A DNA stretch of 32,860 nucleotides from assembly GCA_037443545.1 (NCBI GenBank), contig JBBIOD010000014.1, forward strand, positions 1-32,860, given 5' to 3'. Made by a program: the position numbers and the translations under genes. The DNA is from JASEGV01 sp037443545 (lineage in GTDB: Bacteria > Bacteroidota > Ignavibacteria > UBA10030 > BY39). The notes under the pieces were generated by a model. It was not told where the DNA came from and ran no database searches. It saw nothing but the letters and a program-made list of their open reading frames with translations. Of this stretch, positions 16,088-23,146 are shown piece after piece (within the stretch, counting starts at the first letter, position 1; each line of letters starts with the position of its first letter).

Positions 16088-16295
16088 TATTAGACGTTTG
16101 TTTACTTTTAGTCCAGATTGTAACTGACCGATAAATTCCATATAGGATAAATACAATCCCCGTGATAATTCTAAAATTAGAAGGAACATAAGGGGGAAAG
16201 ATGAGCCCGGCAATAATTCCAATACCTGCGACAACAACTATTGCCGAGACCGTATAACTGAATATCATCAAAAATTTTGGTGGTTTACGATTCAT
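16077..16295 (-). CDS. small two-helix membrane protein, unknown function
   Basis: A 72-residue protein whose ATG directly follows the tonB stop (TAAATG). Two hydrophobic helices are visible: about 10-33 (a valine- and isoleucine-rich stretch followed by LIFPP) and 40-58 (RIITGIVFILYGIYRSVTIW). The tail is charged and short (TKSKQTSNNEE), and the N-terminus is basic (MNRKPPK), which favours cytoplasmic ends. It overlaps the lipoprotein gene start by 11 bases. I do not recognise a family. Its fixed place between tonB and the binding lipoprotein suggests a role in assembling or tuning that energised complex. It is too short for a transporter. It is likely a real gene because of start-stop coupling on both sides. 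Confidence 0.75.
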   Translation of the reverse strand: MNRKPPKFLMIFSYTVSAIVVVAGIGIIAGLIFPPYVPSNFRIITGIVFILYGIYRSVTIWTKSKQTSNNEE

Positions 16296-17015
16296 TTAAT
16301 TTTTTAATTTGAATCTGAATGGGATAGATACCCAAACGGCAACCGGGCCATTATTCATGATTGCCGGAGTAAATACCCATTGCATAGCCGCAGTCGTTGC
16401 AGCTTCGTTAAATATTTCGGCATCGCTTTTTAGAACAACAACTTTTCTTGCTTTACCTTCTTTATCGACCCAAATCTTTACCCAAACAGTCCCTTCCATT
16501 TGTGCACGTTGAGCGAGTTCGGGATAAACAGGTTTAACCTCTTTTACGACTATCGGTTGTTTTTCGACAGGTACGAAATCGTCAGGGGGCCTATCATCAT
16601 CAATCTGGATATCCTGTTCAATTTGCACACCGCCCCCTAAATCGACGTCTGTAACCGGAGCCGTCGCTTGGCTCATTTCGGTTTGAGTTGCAAAAGTTTG
16701 TTCAGGACTCACTTCAGCATCGGGAACAGGAACAGGAACACCAATAGTTGGCTTAGCAGTCGGAGCAGTTATAGCCAACGGAGGTGCAGCTTCCGTGTTA
16801 GTGATTGAAGGGGGAGGACCGAGTTCAGACAATTTAATAACACGCATTGTATAAATCGGCTCTTCGTCTTGTCCGAGATATTCACCAAGATAGTAACCAC
16901 CTATAATGCTAAGGTGAATTGTAACAGCAATAAGTAAAGCCAGCCCCGAATATCGTCCTGATAGAGCACGAAGTTCTTGCATTCCATAGTGTAATGCCGC
17001 TGCAGTTTTAGTCAT
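16296..17015 (-). CDS. tonB: TonB energy transducer
   Basis: TonB spans the periplasm and passes ExbB/ExbD-derived energy to outer-membrane receptors. The 239-residue protein has a single membrane helix at about 22-45 (SGLALLIAVTIHLSIIGGYYLG), a proline-rich linker from about 75 to 150, and a C-terminal TonB domain from about 160, with KPVYPELAQRAQMEGTV and AATTAAMQWVFTPAI. These are the usual motifs of the Bacteroidota-type TonB C-terminus. It starts 17 bases after the second exbD and abuts the 72-residue ORF. The N-terminal cytoplasmic stretch is longer than in E. coli TonB. No TonB-dependent receptor gene is visible in the window, so its client is unknown. Confidence 0.92.
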   Translation of the reverse strand: MTKTAAALHYGMQELRALSGRYSGLALLIAVTIHLSIIGGYYLGEYLGQDEEPIYTMRVIKLSELGPPPSITNTEAAPPLAITAPTAKPTIGVPVPVPDAEVSPEQTFATQTEMSQATAPVTDVDLGGGVQIEQDIQIDDDRPPDDFVPVEKQPIVVKEVKPVYPELAQRAQMEGTVWVKIWVDKEGKARKVVVLKSDAEIFNEAATTAAMQWVFTPAIMNNGPVAVWVSIPFRFKLKN

Positions 17016-17032
17016 AATACTTCTTCTCCTTT

Positions 17033-17533
17033 CTATGATGTAACTTTAGCGAGTACTTTCAAATCGATTTCACTCATAGGAGCGATACTGAAGCGGTTAA
17101 TACCGCTGACATTGAACTCATCTATGATGTCCACCATCATGTGGTATTTACCTTTTCTATCGATTTTTAAGAGTACAGTAAGTTTCGGGTTTTGTTCGTA
17201 TCGTTCTTTCATTAAAATCCGCAAATTGTTGAATTCAACTTTCTTCGGACTTTCGATACCCATATTCCAATATATAGCACCATCTTCTTTAACACGAAGT
17301 GTCATCAGATTGCTTTCAGCGATTTCAACTTTTACATCGGAAGATGGTGGTAAATTAATTTCCATAGTCTGTGGTTTAGTCATTGTAGTTGTCAACATAA
17401 AAAAGGTCAACAACAAGAATGCGATATCGACCATCGGTGTCATATCTATACTAATACCAAGACGCCGGGGTTTTTTCTTCTTTCCTTTCTTTTTATCGTG
17501 CCCACGCGGGGCAGCAGTGTTAACAGCACCCAT
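17033..17533 (-). CDS. exbD: ExbD/TolR-family protein, second copy
   Basis: A proton-channel partner of ExbB in the inner membrane. A basic N-terminus (GHDKKKGKKKKPRR) is followed by a single helix at about 29-46 with the conserved motif DMTPMVDIAFLLLTFFML, whose Asp (VDIAF) is the proton-conducting residue. The 166-residue protein continues with a small periplasmic domain. This copy and the preceding one are clearly paralogous over the helix but diverge after it. It lies 11 bases after the first exbD and 17 before tonB. Two different ExbD subunits behind one ExbB is the common arrangement in this phylum and suggests a heteromeric stator. Confidence 0.92.
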   Translation of the reverse strand: MGAVNTAAPRGHDKKKGKKKKPRRLGISIDMTPMVDIAFLLLTFFMLTTTMTKPQTMEINLPPSSDVKVEIAESNLMTLRVKEDGAIYWNMGIESPKKVEFNNLRILMKERYEQNPKLTVLLKIDRKGKYHMMVDIIDEFNVSGINRFSIAPMSEIDLKVLAKVTS

Positions 17534-17544
17534 ATTATATTTCC

Positions 17545-18075
17545 TTAATTATGTTCAAAATTAGTTATTAAATTAAAACGCGTAATCATAGTTTTTTGAA
17601 GAATATCCATAACGTCTTCAGTCAAACCATAATTGGTGTCCTTATCACCTTTTACAACCGTCCTCAATTTAGGATTAGTAATACGAGCTTTGACAAGTAA
17701 ATCAGCGAGGTCTTTAACAGCAACCTCGATGCTTGGTGCCAATTTTGCCATATTCTCAGGTGTTTGATACTGTTTTCTAATGTCAGCGGGATAGTATTCC
17801 CAATTTCTTTTCACAACATCACTTAATACACGAAGTTTTGCACTCTGAGCATCTAACCCAAGAAATATACGATCGTCTTTAGTTATTGTAAGCATCAAAA
17901 CATCCGATTCGGGCAGCTTGTATTGTGAATGAGAGAACGGCAACTCGATTACAACTTCTTCCGGTGGTTTGAATTGAGTAGTTAACATAAAGAATGTTAA
18001 CAACAGAAACCCAATATCGACGAAAGGAGTCATATCGATCCTTATACTGACTCGTCCTTTCTTAATTTTTGGCAT
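17545..18075 (-). CDS. exbD: ExbD/TolR-family protein, first copy
   Basis: Inner-membrane proton-channel subunit. The helix motif DMTPFVDIGFLLLTFFMLTT sits at about 14-33, with the Asp of VDIGF preserved. The periplasmic part of this 176-residue copy contains an insertion of about 30 residues (YPADIRKQYQTPENMAKL, about 95-112) that the second copy lacks. It begins 19 bases after exbB and ends 11 bases before the second exbD, fixing the order exbB, exbD, exbD, tonB. No promoter lies between. The insertion may give the copy its own partner; this is inference. Confidence 0.92.
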   Translation of the reverse strand: MPKIKKGRVSIRIDMTPFVDIGFLLLTFFMLTTQFKPPEEVVIELPFSHSQYKLPESDVLMLTITKDDRIFLGLDAQSAKLRVLSDVVKRNWEYYPADIRKQYQTPENMAKLAPSIEVAVKDLADLLVKARITNPKLRTVVKGDKDTNYGLTEDVMDILQKTMITRFNLITNFEHN

Positions 18076-18094
18076 TGTTAATTTTCCTTATAAA

Positions 18095-18874
18095 TTATTT
18101 GGAACGTGACATTAAGGTTTGAACAATATTATAACCTGCTTCGTCGATCATGTATGTGAAAGTATCGACTTTAGTTACGAAGAAATTGTATGAGATAATA
18201 CCCGCGATAGCTGCGAACAATCCACCCGCTGTATTGATAAGAGCTTCAGAGATACCAATCGAGAGCTGAATGGCATCGGGTGCACCGGCTTGGGCTAACG
18301 CACGGAATGCGCGAATCATTCCTACGGTTGTTCCTAATAATCCGACCATTGTTGCAGTCGAAGCAATCGTTGATAATGCAACGAGGTTTCTTTCTAACAC
18401 AGGCATTTCTAACGAAGTAGCTTCTTCGATGGAGCGTTGGACCTCTGCCATTTCCTTTTCGGCTTCCCAACCTTTACCCTCTTTGGTAATTACTTTGTAT
18501 CGTTCGAGACCGGTTTTAACAATATTAGCCAGCGATCCTCTTTGTTTGTCGCACGCTGCGATAGCTGCATCAATGTTGCCGGCTTGCAAATCGCGTTGTA
18601 CCTGGCGGATAAATGTTGCCATATTTCCCGAGCCTTTTGCTTTTCCTAACGAAAACATTCGTTCGAAAATATAAGTTACAACGAGAATAGATAACATGAT
18701 CAACATAGGCACAAAAATACCACCTACGTAAACAGTACCTAAAAGATTAATAGGTTGATGGCGGCTTGCACCATCCTTAAAATTTCCCGGATCACCTAAT
18801 ATGAACATCCAGATGGATATCGATATTACAGCGGCTAGAACGAATACTATTGTTGAAAATAAATTTTGTTTCAT
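18095..18874 (-). CDS. exbB: ExbB/TolQ/MotA-family proton channel protein
   Basis: ExbB forms the pentameric inner-membrane channel that, with ExbD, uses the proton gradient to energise TonB. Hydrophobic helices are at about 6-27, 46-72 (VYVGGIFVPMLIMLSILVVTYIFE region), 168-190 (ASTATMVGLLGTTVGM) and 207-235 (GGLFAAIAGIISYNFFV). The last two carry the conserved small-residue pattern of the MotA/TolQ/ExbB domain. An extra N-terminal helix makes 259 residues. Upstream AGGAG lies about ten bases before the ATG. It follows the STAS gene by 35 bases and begins the exbB-exbD-exbD-tonB series. It could equally be called TolQ; the adjacent TonB supports ExbB. Confidence 0.92.
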   Translation of the reverse strand: MKQNLFSTIVFVLAAVISISIWMFILGDPGNFKDGASRHQPINLLGTVYVGGIFVPMLIMLSILVVTYIFERMFSLGKAKGSGNMATFIRQVQRDLQAGNIDAAIAACDKQRGSLANIVKTGLERYKVITKEGKGWEAEKEMAEVQRSIEEATSLEMPVLERNLVALSTIASTATMVGLLGTTVGMIRAFRALAQAGAPDAIQLSIGISEALINTAGGLFAAIAGIISYNFFVTKVDTFTYMIDEAGYNIVQTLMSRSK

Positions 18875-18909
18875 TTTTTTTGGCTCCTAAAAAGTTATTA
18901 GTTTGTTTA

Positions 18910-19296
18910 TTAATTTATAGTTGATAACGAAAATTTTTCGATCGCATCTTCTGTCTTATTACAAATTTCGAAAACTTCAGTTAATTTTGTGATAATAAAA
19001 ATATTTTTTATGGATTTTCCAACATTCGTTAAAATCATCTCGCCACCGTTCTTAGAAAAACTTGTGTGAGCTGATATTAAAGCGCCTAAACCAACGCTAG
19101 TTATTAAGTTTACTCTCGAAAGATCTATAACAAGATTTTTAATACCTTGTTCGATGAAATCGGAGACGGTTTCGCGTAAATCGTCAATCTCCTCTTCGCC
19201 CGTTAGTGAAGAACGGATTTCGATTATACCGATTGACCCATCTTTTATTGTGCGTATTTTTATAGACACTTTTGATCCATATTTTATCTTACTCAA
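18910..19296 (-). CDS. STAS-domain protein (anti-sigma-factor antagonist-like)
   Basis: A 128-residue single STAS domain of the SpoIIAA/RsbV type. Such proteins are phosphorylated on a serine by kinase partners and switch anti-sigma factors or other regulators. The sequence shows the domain's strand-helix pattern: IEIRSSLTGEEEIDDLRETV, then LVIDLSRVNLITSVGLGALI with the usual phospho-serine loop (TSVGLGAL; Ser at about 69), and EMILTNVGKSIKNIFIITKL. The start is TTG, directly after a TAA; an in-frame GTG ten codons later is the only nearby alternative. A 25-codon ORF (19370-19293) ends with its TGA overlapping this TTG, so coupling explains the non-ATG start. No anti-sigma factor is encoded nearby. 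It leads into exbB, 35 bases on. Confidence 0.85.
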   Translation of the reverse strand: MSKIKYGSKVSIKIRTIKDGSIGIIEIRSSLTGEEEIDDLRETVSDFIEQGIKNLVIDLSRVNLITSVGLGALISAHTSFSKNGGEMILTNVGKSIKNIFIITKLTEVFEICNKTEDAIEKFSLSTIN

Positions 19297-19370
19297 TTAC
19301 AATTCAAAGGGAATGCCATTCGTAATATTGCATTTTCTGATGCTTTTTGGAAATAAAATTTGTAAGGCAT
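19293..19370 (-). CDS. possible 25-residue leader ORF overlapping the STAS gene start
   Basis: On the minus strand ATG at 19370 is preceded by GAGG seven bases upstream and opens 25 codons (MPYKFYFQKASENAIL and so on), ending at TGA 19293. The stop shares two bases with the TTG start of the STAS gene (TTGA). The peptide has mixed composition and no recognisable family. Spacing suggests translational coupling. It may be a small regulatory leader; whether the peptide is made is unknown. Confidence 0.45.
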   Translation of the reverse strand: MPYKFYFQKASENAILRMAFPLNCN

Positions 19371-19381
19371 GTAATCCCCTC

Positions 19382-19394
19382 TTGCAATTTGCAA
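19382..19394. promoter_or_regulatory. palindrome TTGCA-N3-TGCAA, copy 2
   Basis: Sequence ttgcaatttgcaa, a perfect inverted repeat. On the minus strand its right end abuts the GAGG ribosome-binding site of the leader ORF. Same pattern as the copy at 19459-19471, centre to centre 77 bases apart. A candidate operator or activator site. Confidence 0.45.
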
Positions 19395-19458
19395 TACGAT
19401 TCGGGCCTCAGACACGTAATGTCTTGTATTTCGTTACCATTAAAGTAGTTACGATGAA

Positions 19459-19471
19459 TTGCACTCTGCAA
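19459..19471. promoter_or_regulatory. palindrome TTGCA-N3-TGCAA, copy 1
   Basis: Sequence ttgcactctgcaa, arms identical to copy 2. It lies 4 bases after the stop of the sigma-54 activator gene. On the minus strand its left half could serve as a -35 box (TTGCAG, 18 bases before TACTTT at 19447-19442), so binding there would affect transcription of the STAS/Exb operon. Confidence 0.45.
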
Positions 19472-19475
19472 GAAA

Positions 19476-20801
19476 TTATAGTCCGTATTTTTTCCTTTTA
19501 CGCCACAAAGTTGCCGGATCAATATTCAGGAGCAATGCAGCCTCTTCTAAATCGTTAGCTACACCCAATACACGTTTAATGTGTAGTTTTTCCATCTCTT
19601 CTATTGACAATATTCCTGTTTTACCTTCAGCAACTTTTTGAATTTCATCAGGAAGGTATTCAGCTTTAATCATACCATCTCGGGCAAAAACTAAACCCCG
19701 CTCTATTACATTCTCGAGTTCTCTGATATTTCCAGGCCAGCGATAGGTAGTTAACAATTTTAGAGCTTCGCTCGTGACTTCAATATTTTTTCCTTGATTG
19801 TGCTTTTTAATAAAATGTTGTATCAGAATCAATACATCTTCGGGTCGTTCGCGTAGCGCAGGAAGTTCGATACGCACGGCATTTAAGCGGTAGTAGAGAT
19901 CTTCACGGATTGTACCTTCTTGAATAGCGACACTTAACTTTCGGTTTGTTGCGGCCATTACTCGTACATCCACTTTTCTGGTAACATTTTCTCCCACGCG
20001 TTCAAATTCTTTATTTTGCAAAAAGCGTAAAAGTTTTACTTGCACCGACTGTGGTAGTTCGCCCACTTCGTCGAGGAGTATCGCTCCTCCGTCAGCAGCC
20101 TGGAATCTTCCTTCCCGATCTTTTATCGCACCGGTAAAAGCACCTTTGATATGGCCGAAAAGTTCACTTTCGAGCAATGCTTCAGGAATAGCTGCACAAC
20201 TTACTTTAATAAACGGCTTTGTGCGGCGGCTACTGAGGTTATGAATAAATTGTGCTAGCATTTCTTTACCTGTTCCGCTCTCACCTTCTATCAAAACACT
20301 CAAACTTGAGTCGGCGATTTGTCTTGCAATATCGAGTTGTTTCAGCACAGCCAGATTGCGGGTAACAAACTCCGATTCAATTTTGGTTGCAGCCAACTGA
20401 CTTCTCAGTATCCGCACTTCTTTCTTAAGTTTATGGTGTTCGTAAACCCTTTCAGTAAATAATTTAAATTCCTGCATATTGAACGGCTTTTGCAAAAAAT
20501 CTTCGGCACCGTTTTTAATTGCTTCGACCGCACTCTCGATAGAACCGTGTGCGGTTATAATAACCACGGTGGTATTCGGTGATTTTTGTTTACAATCTTT
20601 TAATAGTTGCATCCCATCAATCGGTGCCATTTTTAAATCGAAGTATGCTATATCATACTCTTTATCGTTCAATATTTTGCTTGCATCAATAGGGTTCGAG
20701 AATGCATCTACTGTAAAATTAACCGATTCCAAATATACTTTTAGTGTCTTTAAAATATTTGGTTCATCGTCAACAACTAAAATCGATCCTCGGGGTGTCA
20801 T
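19476..20801 (-). CDS. NtrC-family sigma-54-dependent response regulator
   Basis: Activates sigma-54 RNA polymerase when phosphorylated. Domains: receiver (about 5-118) with acidic pair D11-D12, phosphoacceptor D55 and K105; AAA+ domain (about 145-380) with Walker A GESGTGKE (173-180), the sigma-54 contact loop GAFTGA (220-225), and Walker B GAILLDEVGE (239-248); C-terminal Fis-type helix-turn-helix (about 403-441, AALLLNIDPATLWRKRKK). All motifs are intact, so it should be a genuine sigma-54 activator. Its ATG overlaps the end of the histidine kinase gene by four bases. The gene that follows, 179 bases downstream, is the STAS gene. Targets are unknown; the two palindromes right after its stop are candidates. 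Confidence 0.95.
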   Translation of the reverse strand: MTPRGSILVVDDEPNILKTLKVYLESVNFTVDAFSNPIDASKILNDKEYDIAYFDLKMAPIDGMQLLKDCKQKSPNTTVVIITAHGSIESAVEAIKNGAEDFLQKPFNMQEFKLFTERVYEHHKLKKEVRILRSQLAATKIESEFVTRNLAVLKQLDIARQIADSSLSVLIEGESGTGKEMLAQFIHNLSSRRTKPFIKVSCAAIPEALLESELFGHIKGAFTGAIKDREGRFQAADGGAILLDEVGELPQSVQVKLLRFLQNKEFERVGENVTRKVDVRVMAATNRKLSVAIQEGTIREDLYYRLNAVRIELPALRERPEDVLILIQHFIKKHNQGKNIEVTSEALKLLTTYRWPGNIRELENVIERGLVFARDGMIKAEYLPDEIQKVAEGKTGILSIEEMEKLHIKRVLGVANDLEEAALLLNIDPATLWRKRKKYGL

Positions 20802-22654
20802 ATTTTTTCTAATTGCTCCAACGGAATAGTGAATGTAAAAATACTCCCTTTTTCAATTTCGCTTTCAACCCATATTTTGCCGCCATAAATTTCTACTATT
20901 TCCTTAGCGATTGCCAAACCTAATCCGACACTGCCGGGAGTACTTTCCATACTCTCTTTTACCTGCACAAATTTGTCGAATATTTTGCCTATGTTTTCGT
21001 CGGAAATGCCCCGACCTGTATCAACAATTTGTACAACAATATTATTTTCTTCCCTTGAACTTCTTACTTCCACATAACCACCCGGTGGAGTGTAACGGAG
21101 TGCATTGTTAATCAGATTACTAACCACCCAACTGAATTGTTGAGCATCGCCTATAATTTTCGGAAGGTCGTTTTGCAAATTCAGTTTTAATTCGACAGAT
21201 TTTTCTTTAAACGGAAGTTGAACCGGTTTTATTGAATCTTTTATGACTTCGTTAATAGATATTAATTCCTGCCTCAACTGCAACCTGCCTGATTCGAGGC
21301 GCGAGAGTTCCAACAATTCACGGACAAGCTTGGTAAGCCGTTCGGCGTCGTGTTTTGCGGCATGGATTAGTTCGGTTTGTTCGGAATTCAATTTTCCTAC
21401 TATTCCTTCATTCAGGATGTCTATCGACATATTGATCGAGGTGAGCGGAGTTCTGAATTCATGCGATACTGTAGCCATAAATTCCGATTTCATTTTATCG
21501 AGCTTCTTAAATTGAGTAACATCCTGAAGAATTAAAACTGTACCTAAAATTCCGCCGCTTACAAGTGGAATCTCTGAAATCCGCGGACGGATGTATAACT
21601 CGGTTTCGTTCTTCTTGTATAACAAGTATGGTTGACTATTATAATCGTCAGATTTTGGGTTGCTCAAAATATTCCGCACCCTTTCGTCTTTGATAATATC
21701 CATATAATTTTTTTCGGCGGTAGAATATTCGATATTCAGGAGCTGCCGGGCAGCATCATTCATCAATATTATTTTATTTTCTCTATTGCAGACAATAATG
21801 CCATCCGAAATATTCTCGACTATCGTTTCGGCTTTTTGTTTTTCTTCCAATATTTTTTCAATATTCAGTGCATCATATTTTCGAAGCCGTTCAGTCATCT
21901 TATTAAACTCGCGACTCAATTCTCCAAATTCATCGTTCGTTATAATGTCAGTTTTTAAATCTAACTTTCCTCTCCCGATATTGCGAACAGTTTCGGTAAG
22001 TCGTTCTGCCGGTTCTACGATTGATTTTGTGAATTGGAAGCCTGCAAAAATACTTAACGCTACAGCTATTAACGACGCAACCAAAACCGCATAAGTTGCT
22101 TCGTTCGAAATTTTACGGGTTCGCACTCCCAACTCTATCATCTCCTTCTGATTAAGTTCTATCAATCTGAAACCATAGTTTTTGAGTTGTGCATTGATGG
22201 GTCGTATTTGATTGAAGTGGTATGTCTTGGCAATCTCCCTGAGTTGCGGGTCGAAAATAAACATAAGTAATGTGTCAGCTAATCCTTCATACTTCATGTG
22301 TAAAATTTGGATGGTATCTAAAATATCCTTTTGCTGCTGTTTAGTAACCCGTTCCTTATTTTTTTGCACCCATTGAAAAAAATCAAATTTAGTTTGGATA
22401 AAAACATCTTCATATTTTTTGTTTTGGTTTGAAATCAATGCGACCAGCGCATTGTCTTTTAATTCTAATGAACTGACCATATTTTCGGCAGCGACTACAT
22501 TCAGATAATTTTCGCGGATTATTTTATCGACTGAATCTCCGAGGCGATAAAAATTACTAATCGCCCAGATTGTAATAAAGATACTAATAGATACAAGAAT
22601 AATGTAGCTGAATGAAATTTTGAAGCGAAGGCTGTTGAAGAAAGGAATTTCCAT
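20798..22654 (-). CDS. membrane sensor histidine kinase (4HB sensor, HAMP, PAS)
   Basis: A 618-residue sensor that autophosphorylates and passes phosphate to a regulator. Membrane helices at about 13-33 and 187-208 bracket a periplasmic helical domain of about 150 residues. HAMP follows (208-260), then a PAS domain (about 273-380), a dimerisation/phosphoacceptor helix with H398 (VSHEFRTPLTSI), and an HATPase domain with NALRYTPPGGY, DTGRGIS and GLGLAIAKEI. All ATP-binding motifs are present. The layout resembles the KinB type that pairs with NtrC-like AlgB in pseudomonads. Its end overlaps the NtrC-like gene by four bases, and a lone receiver gene ends 19 bases before it. The signal sensed is unknown. 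Confidence 0.94.
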   Translation of the reverse strand: MEIPFFNSLRFKISFSYIILVSISIFITIWAISNFYRLGDSVDKIIRENYLNVVAAENMVSSLELKDNALVALISNQNKKYEDVFIQTKFDFFQWVQKNKERVTKQQQKDILDTIQILHMKYEGLADTLLMFIFDPQLREIAKTYHFNQIRPINAQLKNYGFRLIELNQKEMIELGVRTRKISNEATYAVLVASLIAVALSIFAGFQFTKSIVEPAERLTETVRNIGRGKLDLKTDIITNDEFGELSREFNKMTERLRKYDALNIEKILEEKQKAETIVENISDGIIVCNRENKIILMNDAARQLLNIEYSTAEKNYMDIIKDERVRNILSNPKSDDYNSQPYLLYKKNETELYIRPRISEIPLVSGGILGTVLILQDVTQFKKLDKMKSEFMATVSHEFRTPLTSINMSIDILNEGIVGKLNSEQTELIHAAKHDAERLTKLVRELLELSRLESGRLQLRQELISINEVIKDSIKPVQLPFKEKSVELKLNLQNDLPKIIGDAQQFSWVVSNLINNALRYTPPGGYVEVRSSREENNIVVQIVDTGRGISDENIGKIFDKFVQVKESMESTPGSVGLGLAIAKEIVEIYGGKIWVESEIEKGSIFTFTIPLEQLEKI

Positions 22655-22673
22655 CTTCAGATATAATTAAAAT

Positions 22674-23054
22674 TTAGTCCCGAAGAATTTTTGATAATGT
22701 TTTTTGAATTTGTTCCATATCTATGGGTTTACTCAGAATTCCAAACAACTCGTCATCTTGTATCCCCTTCAGTATGCGTCCATCCTCAAACCCGCTGATG
22801 AATAAAAAGGGCATTTTTGAGTATTTTGGATTTTGTCGTACTTTGTGATACAGTTCAAGCCCTCCGACTCGCGGCATCATGATGTCGGATATGATGAGAT
22901 CCGGAAAATAGTCGGTCAATTTATCTAATGCTTCTTGACCATCATAAACAAGGACAACTTCGTACCCATCCATCATCAGTAATTCTCTTAGAATTTCAGC
23001 AAAACCTACTTCATCGTCAACGAGTAAGATATTTCGTTTTTTTCCGTTTGTCAT
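22674..23054 (-). CDS. single-domain response regulator receiver
   Basis: A CheY-like 126-residue receiver without an output domain. D13-D14 form the acidic pocket, D57 (ISDIMMP) is the phosphoacceptor, S87 replaces the usual Thr, and K109 (SKP) is the conserved lysine. Such proteins relay phosphate or act by protein contact. It is the first gene of a three-gene set with the histidine kinase and the NtrC-like regulator, so a multi-step relay or a phosphate sink is plausible. The start is ATG at 23054. A candidate promoter at 23063-23091 would leave almost no 5' leader. Nothing suggests loss of function. Confidence 0.93.
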   Translation of the reverse strand: MTNGKKRNILLVDDEVGFAEILRELLMMDGYEVVLVYDGQEALDKLTDYFPDLIISDIMMPRVGGLELYHKVRQNPKYSKMPFLFISGFEDGRILKGIQDDELFGILSKPIDMEQIQKTLSKILRD

Positions 23055-23062
23055 TCTGGAAG

Positions 23063-23091
23063 AATATAGATAAACATATTTATAAAATCAA
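23063..23091 (-). promoter_or_regulatory. candidate promoter of the receiver/kinase/regulator operon
   Basis: On the minus strand TTGATT (23091-23086) and TATATT (23068-23063) are 17 bases apart. The start would fall near 23056, two bases before the ATG, implying a leaderless message if real. Confidence 0.4.
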
Positions 23092-23095
23092 GTTA

Positions 23096-23124
23096 TTGTA
23101 TTTATGAAGAGTTTTCTGTATTAT
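23096..23124 (+). promoter_or_regulatory. candidate promoter of mazG
   Basis: TTGTAT (23096-23101) and TATTAT (23119-23124) have a 17-base spacer. A start near 23131 gives a leader of about 16 bases to the TTG start of mazG. The -35 box lies five bases from that of the divergent promoter. Confidence 0.5.
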
Positions 23125-23146
23125 CTAAAAAAAATGGAACCCAAAA

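Noticed and set aside
15155..16237. The 50-residue N-terminal extension of the PstS-like protein
   Set aside because: It overlaps the whole of the well-coupled 72-residue gene's 3' half and would place the lipoprotein signal in mid-protein.
19303..19318. A sigma-54-like -24/-12 element (TGGCAT...TTGAA, minus strand) just before the STAS gene, 70 and 148 bases from the two palindromes
   Set aside because: The -12 GC is replaced by GA, and transcription would start inside the start codon. The coupled mini-ORF favours a start farther upstream.
19459..19471. The palindrome as a transcription terminator of the NtrC-type gene
   Set aside because: The 5-bp arms with a 3-base loop are too weak and no T run follows on the minus strand.
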